Assembly (NCBI RefSeq): GCF_900176505.1
Contig: NZ_FWYB01000008.1
Coordinates: forward strand, 1-64,000
Reading direction: 5' to 3'
DNA length: 64,000 nt
DNA from: Pedobacter nyackensis
Lineage (GTDB): Bacteria; Bacteroidota; Bacteroidia; Sphingobacteriales; Sphingobacteriaceae
A program made the position numbers and the translations under genes. Positions 45,317 through 55,111 of the stretch are shown piece after piece (the stretch's first letter is position 1; the number at the start of each line of letters is the position of its first letter). The notes beneath the pieces were generated by a model. That model saw only the letters and a program-made list of their open reading frames with translations. It was not told the origin of the DNA and made no database searches.

Positions 45317-45349
45317 AAAAGGGGAATGTCCGGAACATTACCCCTTTTT
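45317..45349 (+). terminator. Terminator after the cold shock gene
   Basis: AAAAGGGGAATGT pairs with ACATTACCCCTTTT (one bulge), followed by T. Confidence 0.85.
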
Positions 45350-45414
45350 CATGAGCACACAATTTGTTAGTTAGCTCATGGTTCATCTATAATTCAATAA
45401 GAAAAGCATATCAG

Positions 45415-46260
45415 ATGGATCATCCAATAGCTGAGAAAGCGGAAAACATAAAGAAAACCATAAGTATTTTAGGTTGCGGCTGGTACGGATTGGAATTGGC
45501 AAAAGTATTAACCCAATCCGGTTACCGTGTTAAAGGCTCAAGCACTACTACCGAAAAGCTTGAAACACTATCAGCACATCAGATTGAGCCCTTTCTGGTC
45601 AATTTCCAAAAGGATGAAGAACACTATGACCCCTCTTTTTTTCAAAGTGATATCTTATTCGTTTCCATCCCTCCAAAAAGAAGTAGCGCTGAACAAGCTG
45701 ATTTCTGTTACAAAATAGAACGGATCATTCATGCCGCCAAGCTTAACCATGTAAAACAACTGGTGTTTATCAGTTCAATTGCAGTATATGGAGATGTGAA
45801 TGCCGAGGTAAACGAATGGTCTATACCGCAGCCTGAAACCCCTTCTGCCATAGCTATGCTGGAGGCCGAAAACATGCTCAAAAACCAAAACGATTTTACT
45901 TATACGATTATCCGTTTTGCAGGTCTGGTTGGTCCAAACAGGGATCCAGGGAGATTTTTTGCCGGTAAGACTGATGTACCTAATGGCCAGGCTCCCATCA
46001 ACCTGATTCATCTGGATGATTGCATTGGCATCAGTTTAAACTTGCTTAAAAATGAAGCATTTGGGCATACCTATAATGCCTGCTCGCCCGATCATCCCAG
46101 TAAACAAACCTTTTATACCGCGGCTACTTTAAAAGCCCGATTAACGCCTCCTGTTTTTAAAGATGAATTATTGAACTGGAAAATAGTGTCCAGTATTCAG
46201 GCTCCTTTAGCAAATTACAATTATATTGTGTCCGACTGGATAGAATGGTTAAATAAGTAA
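45415..46260 (+). CDS. NAD(P)-binding SDR-type epimerase-like protein (YeeZ-like)
   Basis: Start taken at ATG 45415 (MDHPIAEKAEN); the frame extends to a TTG at 45364. The 281 residues have a Rossmann start (ISILGCGWYGLELAKVL, an unusual GxGWxG), SSTTTEKLE in place of the acidic NAD residue (so NADP is likely), and the SDR site YGDVN with FISSIAVYG. The length and start match YeeZ-like extended SDRs. It ends two bases before the beta-CASP gene, so they are co-transcribed. The substrate is unknown. Confidence 0.85.
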   Translation: MDHPIAEKAENIKKTISILGCGWYGLELAKVLTQSGYRVKGSSTTTEKLETLSAHQIEPFLVNFQKDEEHYDPSFFQSDILFVSIPPKRSSAEQADFCYKIERIIHAAKLNHVKQLVFISSIAVYGDVNAEVNEWSIPQPETPSAIAMLEAENMLKNQNDFTYTIIRFAGLVGPNRDPGRFFAGKTDVPNGQAPINLIHLDDCIGISLNLLKNEAFGHTYNACSPDHPSKQTFYTAATLKARLTPPVFKDELLNWKIVSSIQAPLANYNYIVSDWIEWLNK

Positions 46261-46262
46261 AC

Positions 46263-47648
46263 ATGAAATTGACAATCTTAGGTGCTGCAGAACAGGTAAC
46301 AGGAAGTATGCATCTTTTACAACTGGAGAACTATAATATATTGATTGACTGCGGCCTTGATTATGAAAAGGATTCCCGTCAGATCGAGAATATGTTCTTT
46401 CCATTTGATCCGGCAGACATAGACGTGGTGATCTTGACCCATGCACATATTGATCATTCGGGGAATTTACCCACCTTAGTAAGAATGGGTTTCAATGGAC
46501 AAATTCTTTGTACCCCACCCACTGCCGAGCTGACTGAACTACTTTTGTTAGATTCGGTAAATATTTTTTTAAGCAAGCAGAACAAGCGCTCACGTTCTAA
46601 AAGACAAGGATCTGGCCCGCAGCCCTTATACTTATATAAACATGTTGCTGAAACGGTAGAGCGATTTGTAACTATCGGTTTTCAAAAGGAATTCAGAATC
46701 AATGAAAATCTTTCCGTAACCTTTATACCCGTAGGACACTTGTTAGGTGCCGCAGCAGTATATCTTACAGTGAATGATAATGGTACAACAAAGAAAATTG
46801 CATTTACAGGGGATATTGGCCGGAAAAACTACCCTTTACTAATTGATCCGCAAGTTATTCCACCAGTGGATTACCTGGTTTCTGAATCTACCTATGGTGG
46901 CAGATTACACACTACCGATACCACACTGGAGCAAAAGTTAATTGAAACCATAACGGAATCCTGTATTAAATATCCCGGCAGACTAATCATTCCAGCATTT
47001 AGTATTGGTAGGACACAAGCACTGGCCTATGCCCTGAATAAGCTGTTCAGTAAAAAACTACTCCCACCTGTTAAGGTGTTTATCGATAGCCCACTAGCCA
47101 GTTCAGCTACCGAAATATACCATAAATACCAGCATTACCTGAATGACGAGGCACAGGATTTTTATGAAGATAAAACTGAGCTTACAGATTTCAAGGAGCT
47201 TTCGTATGTTCACGACAAACGGGAAAGTGTATCGATAAGTAATTATCATGAGCCTTGTATCATTATATCATCTGCAGGAATGCTAGAAGGCGGTAGAATA
47301 CAGGATCACCTCTACTATAACATCCAGAATTATTATTGCACCATCCTGTTTATTGGGTATTGTGCAAAGGGCACTCTGGGCGACAGACTTTTAAGAGGCG
47401 ACCCTATTGTTAGGTTAAGAAACCGCGACCTGATGGTTTATGCAACCATAAAGCAAACGGATTTGTTGAGTGGACATGGAGATCATAATGACCTGCTGAA
47501 CACCGTTAAACAGCAAGATCCTGCTACTTTAAAGAAGGTATTTTTAGTACATGGCGAAAAAAGAAGCCTCAACTATCTTGCTGACGCGCTGCAGCAGGAA
47601 AACTATAATGTGGTTATCCCCAAAAAGGACGAGATTTTTGAGTTATAA
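46263..47648 (+). CDS. MBL-fold / beta-CASP ribonuclease-like protein
   Basis: The 461 residues are a metallo-beta-lactamase domain fused to beta-CASP and RNA-specificity parts, as in RNase J/CPSF-like enzymes of bacteria. The zinc site is H60-A-H62-I-D64-H65 in THAHIDHSGNL; FTGDIGRKNYPLL, IIPAFSIGRTQALAYAL and ISSAGMLEGGRIQDH follow, with the final GHGDHNDLLN and VHGEKRSL. It probably processes or degrades RNA in the cytoplasm. Confidence 0.93.
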   Translation: MKLTILGAAEQVTGSMHLLQLENYNILIDCGLDYEKDSRQIENMFFPFDPADIDVVILTHAHIDHSGNLPTLVRMGFNGQILCTPPTAELTELLLLDSVNIFLSKQNKRSRSKRQGSGPQPLYLYKHVAETVERFVTIGFQKEFRINENLSVTFIPVGHLLGAAAVYLTVNDNGTTKKIAFTGDIGRKNYPLLIDPQVIPPVDYLVSESTYGGRLHTTDTTLEQKLIETITESCIKYPGRLIIPAFSIGRTQALAYALNKLFSKKLLPPVKVFIDSPLASSATEIYHKYQHYLNDEAQDFYEDKTELTDFKELSYVHDKRESVSISNYHEPCIIISSAGMLEGGRIQDHLYYNIQNYYCTILFIGYCAKGTLGDRLLRGDPIVRLRNRDLMVYATIKQTDLLSGHGDHNDLLNTVKQQDPATLKKVFLVHGEKRSLNYLADALQQENYNVVIPKKDEIFEL

Positions 47649-47870
47649 GATTATTGAAACCCTCAAATATGTAGTAAATACTATACAGATTTTTAAGGCT
47701 TTCAGTAGAAAATCTATTTCTTTTACAATTTCCATGGATTCAAATAAACCAATGACTATTAATGTATTACGAATTAATAATTAAGAAAATTGGCTTTGGC
47801 AAGGTTATTACAAGAAGACAGTTATCTTGGCTATTTTAAAGCTGGGTAACAAACATCTAAATATAAAGAA

Positions 47871-49187
47871 ATGACTTCAAAATTCACAAAAACAGCCTTA
47901 GTGCTTTCCCTGGTTGGATTATCTTCGCAGCTTTTTGCCCAAGACCAACCGACAAATAGATTTTCAGAAAAATCTTTTCGCACCTGGTCTATCGGTGCTC
48001 ATGCTGGCGTATTAAGTTCGAACACCATCTTTAATGGTAGTCAACGCGATTTCCAGGCAGCTAAAGAATCACTGGGTTACGGTGGATATATCAAAAAACA
48101 ACTGTTCCCGGCTTTAGGCTTACAAGCTGATTTCTTAGCAGGTAAAGTTGAAGGTTTGAGATCCTTTAATACATCCACTGCTACTTATACACCTAACACT
48201 AGCTTTGAAACAAAATTAGAATGGTCGGCAGCTTTAACAGCAGTTTACAACCTGGCAAACATCAGCATCAATAACGAAAATGCAATATTGATTCCTTATG
48301 TGAAAGCTGGTGCGGGTTACCTATCTGCAGGTACTGATGTGACCAACGGAACGACAGTTGATAATCAAGGTTACAAAGAAGGATATTTCATCCCTGTAGG
48401 GGCCGGTTTTAAATTAGGTATCGCTAAAGGCATCAATTTAGACTTTGGTTATGATGTTAACTTTACCAAAAGAGGTGATTTTGACGGTAATAACACTGGT
48501 AAATTCGACAAATTCTCATATGGACATGCTGGTTTAGAATTTGCTTTAGGCAGCAAATCAAAACCACAGTTACAGAACTACAGTTCATTGGCTAACTTAC
48601 GTAACCAGACTGCTGAAGAAAGTGCTGAGTTAAGAAGAGCATTATCTACTGCTGAGCAAAATGCAGAAAGAGACAGAACTCAATATGCTAAAGATATGGC
48701 TGATGAAGATAATGATGGCGTTGCAAACAAATTCGACAAATGTCCAGGTACAAAAGCTAATACTGTTGTAGATGGTTCAGGTTGCCCTATCAAAGTTCAA
48801 CGTGAGGTGATCAAAGAAACTAAAGTTATTGTAACTGAAGCAGATCGTAAAGTTGTTGAGGAAGCAATTAAAAACCTGGAGTTTGACTTAGGAAAAGCTA
48901 CTATTCGTCCTACCTCATATGCTACTTTAAATAGAGTTGCGGAGTTATTGGTTGCGAAAAACTTTAGCTTAAAATTAGCCGGACATACTGATAACACAGG
49001 TTCAATGGCTTTAAACTTACGTTTATCCAAAGATAGAGCTGAATCCATCAAAGCTTACTTAGTATCTCAAGGCGCTAACGCTTCACGTATTGAAGCAACA
49101 GGATACGGTCCGAACCAACCTATAGCATCGAACAAAACTGCTGAAGGTCGTCAGAAAAACCGTCGTGTTGAATTTTCATTGTACTAA
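47871..49187 (+). CDS. OmpA-family outer-membrane protein
   Basis: The 438-residue protein has a signal peptide (MTSKFTKTALVLSLVGLSSQLFA), an N-terminal barrel of about 220 residues (FIPVGAGFKLGIAKGINLDFGY), a thrombospondin-3-type calcium-binding segment (DEDNDGVANKFDKCPGTKA) and a C-terminal OmpA peptidoglycan-binding domain (about 320-438; LKLAGHTDNTGS, LSKDRAESIKAYLVSQGA, GYGPNQPIASNKTAEGRQKN). It ties the outer membrane to the cell wall. Standard gene, strong codon bias, and a perfect terminator after it. Confidence 0.96.
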   Translation: MTSKFTKTALVLSLVGLSSQLFAQDQPTNRFSEKSFRTWSIGAHAGVLSSNTIFNGSQRDFQAAKESLGYGGYIKKQLFPALGLQADFLAGKVEGLRSFNTSTATYTPNTSFETKLEWSAALTAVYNLANISINNENAILIPYVKAGAGYLSAGTDVTNGTTVDNQGYKEGYFIPVGAGFKLGIAKGINLDFGYDVNFTKRGDFDGNNTGKFDKFSYGHAGLEFALGSKSKPQLQNYSSLANLRNQTAEESAELRRALSTAEQNAERDRTQYAKDMADEDNDGVANKFDKCPGTKANTVVDGSGCPIKVQREVIKETKVIVTEADRKVVEEAIKNLEFDLGKATIRPTSYATLNRVAELLVAKNFSLKLAGHTDNTGSMALNLRLSKDRAESIKAYLVSQGANASRIEATGYGPNQPIASNKTAEGRQKNRRVEFSLY

Positions 49188-49205
49188 TCTGTAAATTCTT
49201 CACAT

Positions 49206-49245
49206 AAAAAAAGCGCATGCCTGATATCAGGCATGCGCTTTTTTT
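49206..49245. terminator. Perfect 40-base palindromic terminator
   Basis: Bases 49206-49225 are the exact reverse complement of 49226-49245, with A and T runs at both ends and no unpaired loop beyond the middle. It serves both the OmpA gene and the convergent TerC gene. Confidence 0.95.
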
Positions 49246-49259
49246 ATGTACCAAAATTA

Positions 49260-50261
49260 TTAATCAGCGTTTTTTGCAACTCCACCCTCTTTAGGTGCAA
49301 AAACAAGTGAGGCAACAACCGCAATAAGCAATACACCAGCAACAATGATTAAAGACACTGGTGATGAGATGTGATAAAGTGGCGAGATAACCATTTTAAC
49401 ACCTATGAAAGCTAAAATGATCGCCAATCCGTACTTCAGCAAGCTAAACATATGAATGAAGTTTGCTAAAAGGAAGTAAAGCGCTCTTAAGCCTAAGATG
49501 GCAAATATATTAGAGGTATATAAGATGAAAGGATCATCAGGAGCGATCGCGAAGATTGCTGGTATCGAATCTACAGCAAACAATAGATCGGTAAACTCAA
49601 TTACAGCCACAACAACCAATAAAGGTGTAGCCATTTTAACGCCATTTTGAACGGTGAAAAACTTAGCACCATCAAATTTATCACTAACCTTAAAGAACTT
49701 GTAAATCAGACGTGCTCCGGTACTTTTACTAAAGTCTTTGTTCTCCTCCTCATCATCATGTCCAACCCAGGATTTTACTCCTGCATAGATCAGGAATAAA
49801 CCAAACAGAAATAATACGACATTCACTTCTACTACGTATCCGAGCACCATCATTTCAGGTAAATAAGTCATATTTATCAGACCTACGCCTGCAAAAATAA
49901 AGATGGCGCGGAATACCAATGCACCAAGGATCCCCCAGAACAATACCTTATGATGCAGTTCTTTCGGAACCTTAAAAAAGCCAAAAACCAATATAAAAAC
50001 AAATAGGTTATCAACTGAAAGGGCCTTCTCTATCCAATAGGCGGACTGAAACTGCGTAAACTTTTCGAATCCGGAGGTTAGATAAACCACACCACTAAAA
50101 AGCATCGAAAGGCTTATCCAAACGATCGACCAAATGGCAGCTTCCTTATTACTTACTGCATGAACCTTCTTGTTAAAAACTCCCAAATCCAACAGGAGCA
50201 TGACTATTACCACTACTGCAAACCCAATAATAACACCGGGATGATCAATCATATTATTCAT
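49260..50261 (-). CDS. TerC/Alx-family metal-homeostasis membrane protein
   Basis: The 333-residue protein has about nine membrane helices and the TerC pattern: AYWIEKALSVDNLFVFILVFGFF, where the acidic residues bind metal, and VAVIEFTDLLFAVDSIPAIFAIAPD. TerC/Alx proteins export manganese or calcium and protect secretion. In other bacteria a manganese riboswitch precedes alx; only 65 bases lie upstream here, and no such structure was recognised. It is followed by the metal-type AraC gene on the same strand. Confidence 0.92.
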   Translation of the reverse strand: MNNMIDHPGVIIGFAVVVIVMLLLDLGVFNKKVHAVSNKEAAIWSIVWISLSMLFSGVVYLTSGFEKFTQFQSAYWIEKALSVDNLFVFILVFGFFKVPKELHHKVLFWGILGALVFRAIFIFAGVGLINMTYLPEMMVLGYVVEVNVVLFLFGLFLIYAGVKSWVGHDDEEENKDFSKSTGARLIYKFFKVSDKFDGAKFFTVQNGVKMATPLLVVVAVIEFTDLLFAVDSIPAIFAIAPDDPFILYTSNIFAILGLRALYFLLANFIHMFSLLKYGLAIILAFIGVKMVISPLYHISSPVSLIIVAGVLLIAVVASLVFAPKEGGVAKNAD

Positions 50262-50326
50262 TCTTTACTTATAATTTTTATTTATGTGTGCGGGTTTTAA
50301 TTAGCAAAAATGCTAAAATATCGGTG

Positions 50327-50899
50327 TTATTTAACCTTATCTAACGGTTTTCTATTGTTTAATTGTGCTGATTTATACTTGCTCGGTGTAAAACCGGTAA
50401 TTGTTTTAAATTGAGTGGATAAATGAGCACTGCTGCTATAGCCCATCTTAAAAGCTATCTCATTTAGATTTAGCTCACCATACTCCATCAGCTCTTTTAC
50501 CTTCTCGATCTTTTGCTGAATAATGTACTTTTCGATGGTTAGCCCCTCAGCTTCTGAAAACTGGCGACTTAGGTAGGCGTAGTCCTTGTTCAATCTATCA
50601 GCAATTGTTTGGGTTAAACTCTGTCCAATTGTAGTCAAATCAGAATAATGAACCAATTCAACAACCTGATTTTTAATCTGCTCTACCAGCTGATCTTTTT
50701 CCTTATCGATCAATTCAAACCCTAAAGATTGCATTGCAGTCGCGATGTCCTGTAATTGATTTGCATCAGGTGAAGGTTCAACCTCAATCTTACCTAAAGA
50801 TATCTCATTAACCCTTAAACCGAAATTCTCTAACTGCTGTCTCACAATCATGATACAACGGTCGCAAACCATATTCTTAACATATAAAATCATACGCAT
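50327..50899 (-). CDS. AraC-family regulator with HMA-like N-terminal domain
   Basis: 190 residues. Residues 1-70 look like a heavy-metal-associated ferredoxin-like domain: ILYVKNMVCDRCIMIVRQQL with the C-x-x-C motif at about residues 12-15. The C-terminal 100 residues are an AraC helix-turn-helix module (AYLSRQFSEAEGLTIEKYII; NLNEIAFKMGYSSSAHLSTQF; GFTPSKYKSAQ). Such metal-sensing AraC proteins are known in Bacteroidota, where they respond to copper or other thiophilic ions. It is transcribed toward TerC, so it may respond to metals that affect it. Confidence 0.88.
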   Translation of the reverse strand: MRMILYVKNMVCDRCIMIVRQQLENFGLRVNEISLGKIEVEPSPDANQLQDIATAMQSLGFELIDKEKDQLVEQIKNQVVELVHYSDLTTIGQSLTQTIADRLNKDYAYLSRQFSEAEGLTIEKYIIQQKIEKVKELMEYGELNLNEIAFKMGYSSSAHLSTQFKTITGFTPSKYKSAQLNNRKPLDKVK

Positions 50900-51009
50900 C
50901 TAACAATTAATTACTGATCAGGCTATGCCCTTTCACAAAGATAAAGCAATAATTAATCTATTCTTGGTTTTCACATTTTCATTACACAAATCTAACCGGA
51001 AGATACCTT

Positions 51010-51037
51010 TTGCTTAGGTAGAAGATTACTATATTTG
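51010..51037 (+). promoter_or_regulatory. Promoter of the Bcr-type exporter
   Basis: TTG at 51010-51012 in CCTTTTGC, 17 bases, then TATATTTG at 51030-51037, matching -33 and -7 of Bacteroidota. Confidence 0.55.
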
Positions 51038-51099
51038 CAGACCTTCACAACATGCTCCCGCTCGCTCAGCATTCAACGGTGTGAACCCTATTTAAAACA

Positions 51100-52293
51100 A
51101 TGACACAAAAAAAATACTACAGTCTGATATTAATACTGGGCTCATTAACTGCACTTGGGCCTTTTTCAATTGACATGTACCTTCCTGGATTTCCCGCTAT
51201 AGCAGCTGATCTTCGCACAAATACCTCGATGGTAGCGCTATCCCTATCCAGTTTTTTCATTGGCATATCAGCCGGGCAGTTGCTATACGGACCATTATTG
51301 GATAGATTTGGAAGGAAAAAGCCACTGTATATCGGCTTGCTGGTGTATATTCTTGCTTCTGCAGGCTGTGCTTTTGCCACCAGTATAGATGCCTTAATCA
51401 TCCTGAGGTTTATTCAGGCACTTGGAAGTTGTGCCGCTACAGTTGCTGCTGTAGCCATGGTGCGCGACTTATTCCCTGTTAAGGAAAATGCCAAAGTTTT
51501 TGCACTGCTGATGCTTGTTTTGGGCGTTTCACCAATGATCGCTCCAACATTAGGTGGATATGTAACGGTAGCTTTGGGCTGGCATTCTATATTTTTAATC
51601 TTACTTGGTCTGGGTGCATTTAACTTAATAGCCAGCTGGCTATGATTGCCCGACAGCTATAAACCGGACACCAACATTTCCTTAAAACCCAAACCAATCA
51701 TAAACAGTTTCTGGACGGTTTTTAAAACACCTCAGTTTTACACTTATGCGATTACAGGTGCCCTGGCTTTTTCTGGTCTATTTGCCTATATCTCGGGTTC
51801 TCCACTCCTGTTTATGGAAATATTTAAGGTGAGTGAAGAAACCTACGGCTGGATATTCGCCTTGCTTTCGTTTGGTTTTATAGGCTCCAGTCAGGTAAAT
51901 ACATTGATGCTTAGGCGTTATACCAGTCAGCAATTGATATTTGCTGCATTGATTACGCAAGTGGTAACAGCACTTGTATTTTTAATTGGTAGCATCAACG
52001 GGTGGTTTGGACTTGCAGAAACCACCATTCTGCTCTTTGTGTTCCTATGTTGCCTGGGTTTTGTGAGTCCAAATGCCTCTGCCCTTACGCTTGTACCTTT
52101 TACAAAAAATGCAGGCAGTGCATCGGCCTTAATGGGCGCCATTCAAATGGGTGTGGGTGCTTTAGCTTCTGTGGGCGTTAGCCTTTTTAGTGTTAAATCT
52201 GCTGTACCTACGGTAAGTGTTATGGCCGTAACCTCCATACTTGCATTGACAATTTTATACTTTGGAAGGCAAAGACTAAGCAAGCAAGATTAA
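51100..52293 (+). pseudogene. Bcr/CflA-type multidrug MFS exporter split by an in-frame stop
   Basis: One continuous frame of 397 codons is broken by TGA at 51643-51645: ...NLIASWL, stop, LPDSYKPDTNIS... All twelve membrane segments are present across the two parts. Bcr/CflA motifs are LGSLTALGPFSIDMYLPGFP and LLYGPLLDRFGRKKPLYIG. A change of TGG (Trp) to TGA would explain it; Trp or Phe is common at this position in related proteins. The first part alone (181 residues, five to six helices) is unlikely to work. A sequencing error should be excluded. Confidence 0.82.
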
Positions 52294-52309
52294 AAGCAAA
52301 ATTTATTTG

Positions 52310-52347
52310 CCCCATGCGTAGGGGTAAAAGTTCATTCCGTTGTCTTA
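52310..52347 (+). promoter_or_regulatory. Possible ECF-sigma promoter upstream of the surface-repeat gene
   Basis: CCCC (52310-52313), seven bases, GGGG (52321-52324), then TTCATTCCG and TGTCTTA (52341-52347). The pattern resembles the minus-strand motif at 36561-36591 in front of the other fecR. The start codon lies 19 bases later. Confidence 0.4.
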
Positions 52348-52365
52348 CTTTAAAATAAGACAAAA

Positions 52366-53436
52366 ATGAGACTTACATTCTACAAAACGAATTTTCAATT
52401 TAATGCTTTAAAAGTGCTGGCATGTGCGGTTTTACTAACTACCGGAGCAAAATCTCTTGGTCAAAACAAGACTATGGGAAAGCTGCACGTCGGCTTTACT
52501 TACCCAGTGAGCACCAATGGAAAACATGCAGCATTAGATACCAACAACCTCTCCTTCCACGTGCTAGCCGGTGTGTCTGCAGCCGAAAGGGGCGCATCCT
52601 TTGCAGGGATTGCTAACATAGTCCGCAATGACACCAAAGGCTTTCAATTTGCCGGTATTTCAAACCATATAGGCACCGCAGCAAACGGAGGACTATTTTC
52701 CGGTGTGCTAAATACCTATGGCGGCGGAAATACAGTTGCCGTTGCCGGTCTCGCTAATCTTTCAAAAAACGATACTAAAGGGATACAGTTTTCAGGTTTT
52801 GCCAGTATCGCAAAAAACATAAGTGGTACTCAGGTTGCGGGGTTTATCAATAAGGCTAAAGACATTAATGGGACTCAAATAGCAGGCTTTATCAATATAG
52901 CCAAAAAGGTAAAAGGTGCCCAGATTGCAGGTTTTATCAACGTAGCTGATAGTAGTGATTATCCAATTGGTATCATCAACATTGTAAAAAATGGTGAGAA
53001 GAGCATTGGCCTGACTACAGATGAAACCCTTACCACCATGCTATCTTTCAGATCTGGAGGAAAAGTACTTTATGGAATTATTGGTCTGGGCTATAATTTT
53101 AAAAATTCAGATGAAGTATACGCATTTGAGGCAGGTTTAGGTGCACATTTCTTCCAATCCAACTCTTTTAGATTAAATGCAGAAATTACGGGGATAGGAC
53201 TAGAAAGTTTCAAAGCGGGTGAATATTTCAAAACATCATTCAGATTAATGCCAGCACTTAAAATCACGCGCAACCTTGAACTCTTTGGAGGACCATCATT
53301 TAATTACGTGAATACCAACACAACTGAAGGCAGGAAACTAAACAAAAAGTACATCAACACCTGGGAGAACAAAAAGGACAACAACTTCCAGGCCTTCTAT
53401 ATCGGCTATAGTGGCGGAATCCAGTACAGTTTTTAA
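52366..53436 (+). CDS. Surface-repeat beta-barrel-like protein (LA_2272-like repeats)
   Basis: 356 residues. A signal peptide (about 1-33) is followed by a repeat region (about 60-190) with 15-residue units of the type G-x-Q-x-AGF-xN-xAK, seen three times in a row as GTQVAGFINKAKDIN, GTQIAGFINIAKKVK and GAQIAGFINVADS. The C-terminal part (about 195-356) is beta-rich (FRSGGKVLYGIIGLGYNF, LELFGGPSFNYVNT). It is clearly homologous to the C-terminal two thirds of the protein at 55111-56853, with an ECF sigma and a FecR gene between the two. It may be the target or output of that sigma factor. Confidence 0.82.
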   Translation: MRLTFYKTNFQFNALKVLACAVLLTTGAKSLGQNKTMGKLHVGFTYPVSTNGKHAALDTNNLSFHVLAGVSAAERGASFAGIANIVRNDTKGFQFAGISNHIGTAANGGLFSGVLNTYGGGNTVAVAGLANLSKNDTKGIQFSGFASIAKNISGTQVAGFINKAKDINGTQIAGFINIAKKVKGAQIAGFINVADSSDYPIGIINIVKNGEKSIGLTTDETLTTMLSFRSGGKVLYGIIGLGYNFKNSDEVYAFEAGLGAHFFQSNSFRLNAEITGIGLESFKAGEYFKTSFRLMPALKITRNLELFGGPSFNYVNTNTTEGRKLNKKYINTWENKKDNNFQAFYIGYSGGIQYSF

Positions 53437-53550
53437 ATTCACCGGGCTTTTACCGGGGCAATGTTTGTTTCCTAAATTTCAGTACATAGATTTGAAGAAA
53501 TAAACAGTGCTACCGGTATAGCAAACCATAAATTTGAATAGACTTATACT

Positions 53551-54138
53551 TTGAAATTAAATCACAGCACTCCAGAAAACAGACATCAGCAATATGATGA
53601 TCACGCTTTTGAACAATTGTTCAAAGATCATTTTAAAGCATTGTATGCCTATGCCTACGTAATTTTAAAAGATGAGGATGATGCAGAAGAGATCGTACAA
53701 AACATGTTCTTAAAATTTTGGGAAAAGCGGGATTTGCTGACTGTTCAGTCCTCCTTAAAGGCCTACCTTTATAAGTGTGTATACAACGATAGTCTGAATT
53801 TCTTAAAACATCAAAAGATCAAAACCAAATACCAGGACTTTGCAACCTATACCATGAATCATGAAAATGAGCCAGCATCGTCAAAAATAGAGATGACTGA
53901 ATTGACATTTAACCTTAACATTGCCTTAAACCGCTTACCTGAGCAATGTCGAACTATATTTCAGATGAGTAGGTTTGAAGAATTGAAGTACAAAGAAATT
54001 GCGGAGCGACTTGGGCTATCGGTAAAAACTATTGAAAACCAAATGGGCAAAGCACTTAGGATTTTACGTTTGGAGCTGGCCGACTTCCTCTCTCTGGTTT
54101 TATTAGGCCTGATGTATTACAAGGATTACTTTAATTAA
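53551..54138 (+). CDS. ECF RNA polymerase sigma factor, FecI-like
   Basis: 195 residues starting at TTG 53551; the upstream frame meets TAG at 53539 and there is no earlier ATG. Region 2: FEQLFKDHFKALYAYAYVIL, DAEEIVQNMFLKFWEKRD. Region 4: LPEQCRTIFQMSRFEELKYK, EIAERLGLSVKTIENQMGKA. The hydrophobic tail LADFLSLVLLGLMYY is normal in this group. The fecR gene starts 10 bases downstream. The TTG start could limit its amount. Confidence 0.92.
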   Translation: MKLNHSTPENRHQQYDDHAFEQLFKDHFKALYAYAYVILKDEDDAEEIVQNMFLKFWEKRDLLTVQSSLKAYLYKCVYNDSLNFLKHQKIKTKYQDFATYTMNHENEPASSKIEMTELTFNLNIALNRLPEQCRTIFQMSRFEELKYKEIAERLGLSVKTIENQMGKALRILRLELADFLSLVLLGLMYYKDYFN

Positions 54139-54148
54139 AAGAAATAGA

Positions 54149-55111
54149 ATGACTGATGAATTATTGATAAAGTTTCTATTAAATGAAACAGATGAAAGGG
54201 AAAGCATCACAGTGCAAAACTGGCTTGATGCTGCTCCGGCTAATAAAACCTATTTTTTACAATTCGAGAAAATATGGACGAGTAGCAAAGCACTTTCAAG
54301 TCAAAGCCAGGTCAACGAAAACGAGGCATGGGTGAGATTTAAACATAAAGCAGACAGCAAAAGCCAGGCGCCAATAACACAAAAATTAAGGCCAAAATAT
54401 AGCTGGCTTAAAATTGCGGCCATGTTAGTACTGGTGGCCGCCGGATGGTCTTTGTACAGTATCCTCTCTCCTGTTTCGTATATAGATTTTACAGCAGGGA
54501 ATGCAGTAACCACTAAAGTACTACCAGATGGCTCGGCGCTTACCTTAAATAAAAACGCAAAGATTAGCTATGCCAACAATTTTCAAAACAATAGAAGCAT
54601 CCATCTTGAAAAGGGGGAAGTGTTCTTTAATGTGGTACACGACGAATCAAGACCATTTGTAATTGATGTAGATCAAATATCAATCCTTGTTGTTGGCACT
54701 TCGTTTAATATAAAGCACTTAAAGAGCCAAACTGAAGTAATTGTTGAAACAGGAATTGTTAAAGTAAGCCTGGGTAATGATCATATAAATCTTCAGAAAG
54801 GAGAAAAAGCCATCATTAAAAATTACGCAGATAAATTAATCAAAGAGCCAAGCACGGATCAGTTGTACAACTATTACCGCAGCAAAGAATTTAATGCTAA
54901 CAACACTCCCCTATGGAAGATGGTTGAATTACTAAATGAAGCATATGATGCAAACATCATTCTTAATGATCCTGCAATAAGCAACCTCACATTAAACACA
55001 ACCTTAAAAACTACTGCAAGCCTGGATGATAACTTAGACATTATTTGCAAAACTTTAGACCTCACTATTCAGCGTAACGAAAACCAAATTTTATTGTCTA
55101 AAAACCAATAA
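54149..55111 (+). CDS. FecR-family anti-sigma factor
   Basis: 320 residues: an N-terminal cytoplasmic helical domain (LIKFLLNETDERESITVQNWL), one membrane helix at about 90-110 (LKIAAMLVLVAAGWSLYSIL), the FecR domain (LPDGSALTLNKNAKISY, KGEVFFNVVHDESRPFVIDV, VVGTSFNIKH) and a C-terminal STN-like part (NLTLNTTLKTTASLDDNLDI). The stop overlaps the next ATG by one base (55111), so the STN-repeat protein is translationally coupled to the anti-sigma factor. Confidence 0.93.
   Translation: MTDELLIKFLLNETDERESITVQNWLDAAPANKTYFLQFEKIWTSSKALSSQSQVNENEAWVRFKHKADSKSQAPITQKLRPKYSWLKIAAMLVLVAAGWSLYSILSPVSYIDFTAGNAVTTKVLPDGSALTLNKNAKISYANNFQNNRSIHLEKGEVFFNVVHDESRPFVIDVDQISILVVGTSFNIKHLKSQTEVIVETGIVKVSLGNDHINLQKGEKAIIKNYADKLIKEPSTDQLYNYYRSKEFNANNTPLWKMVELLNEAYDANIILNDPAISNLTLNTTLKTTASLDDNLDIICKTLDLTIQRNENQILLSKNQ

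Noticed and set aside
50262..50326. Possible manganese (yybP-ykoY) riboswitch before the TerC gene
   Set aside because: Only 65 bases are available and I see no matching structure.
51640..51650. TGA read as tryptophan (recoding)
   Set aside because: All other genes in the window use TGA normally as stop, for example at 9513-9515 and 27012-27014, so recoding is unlikely.
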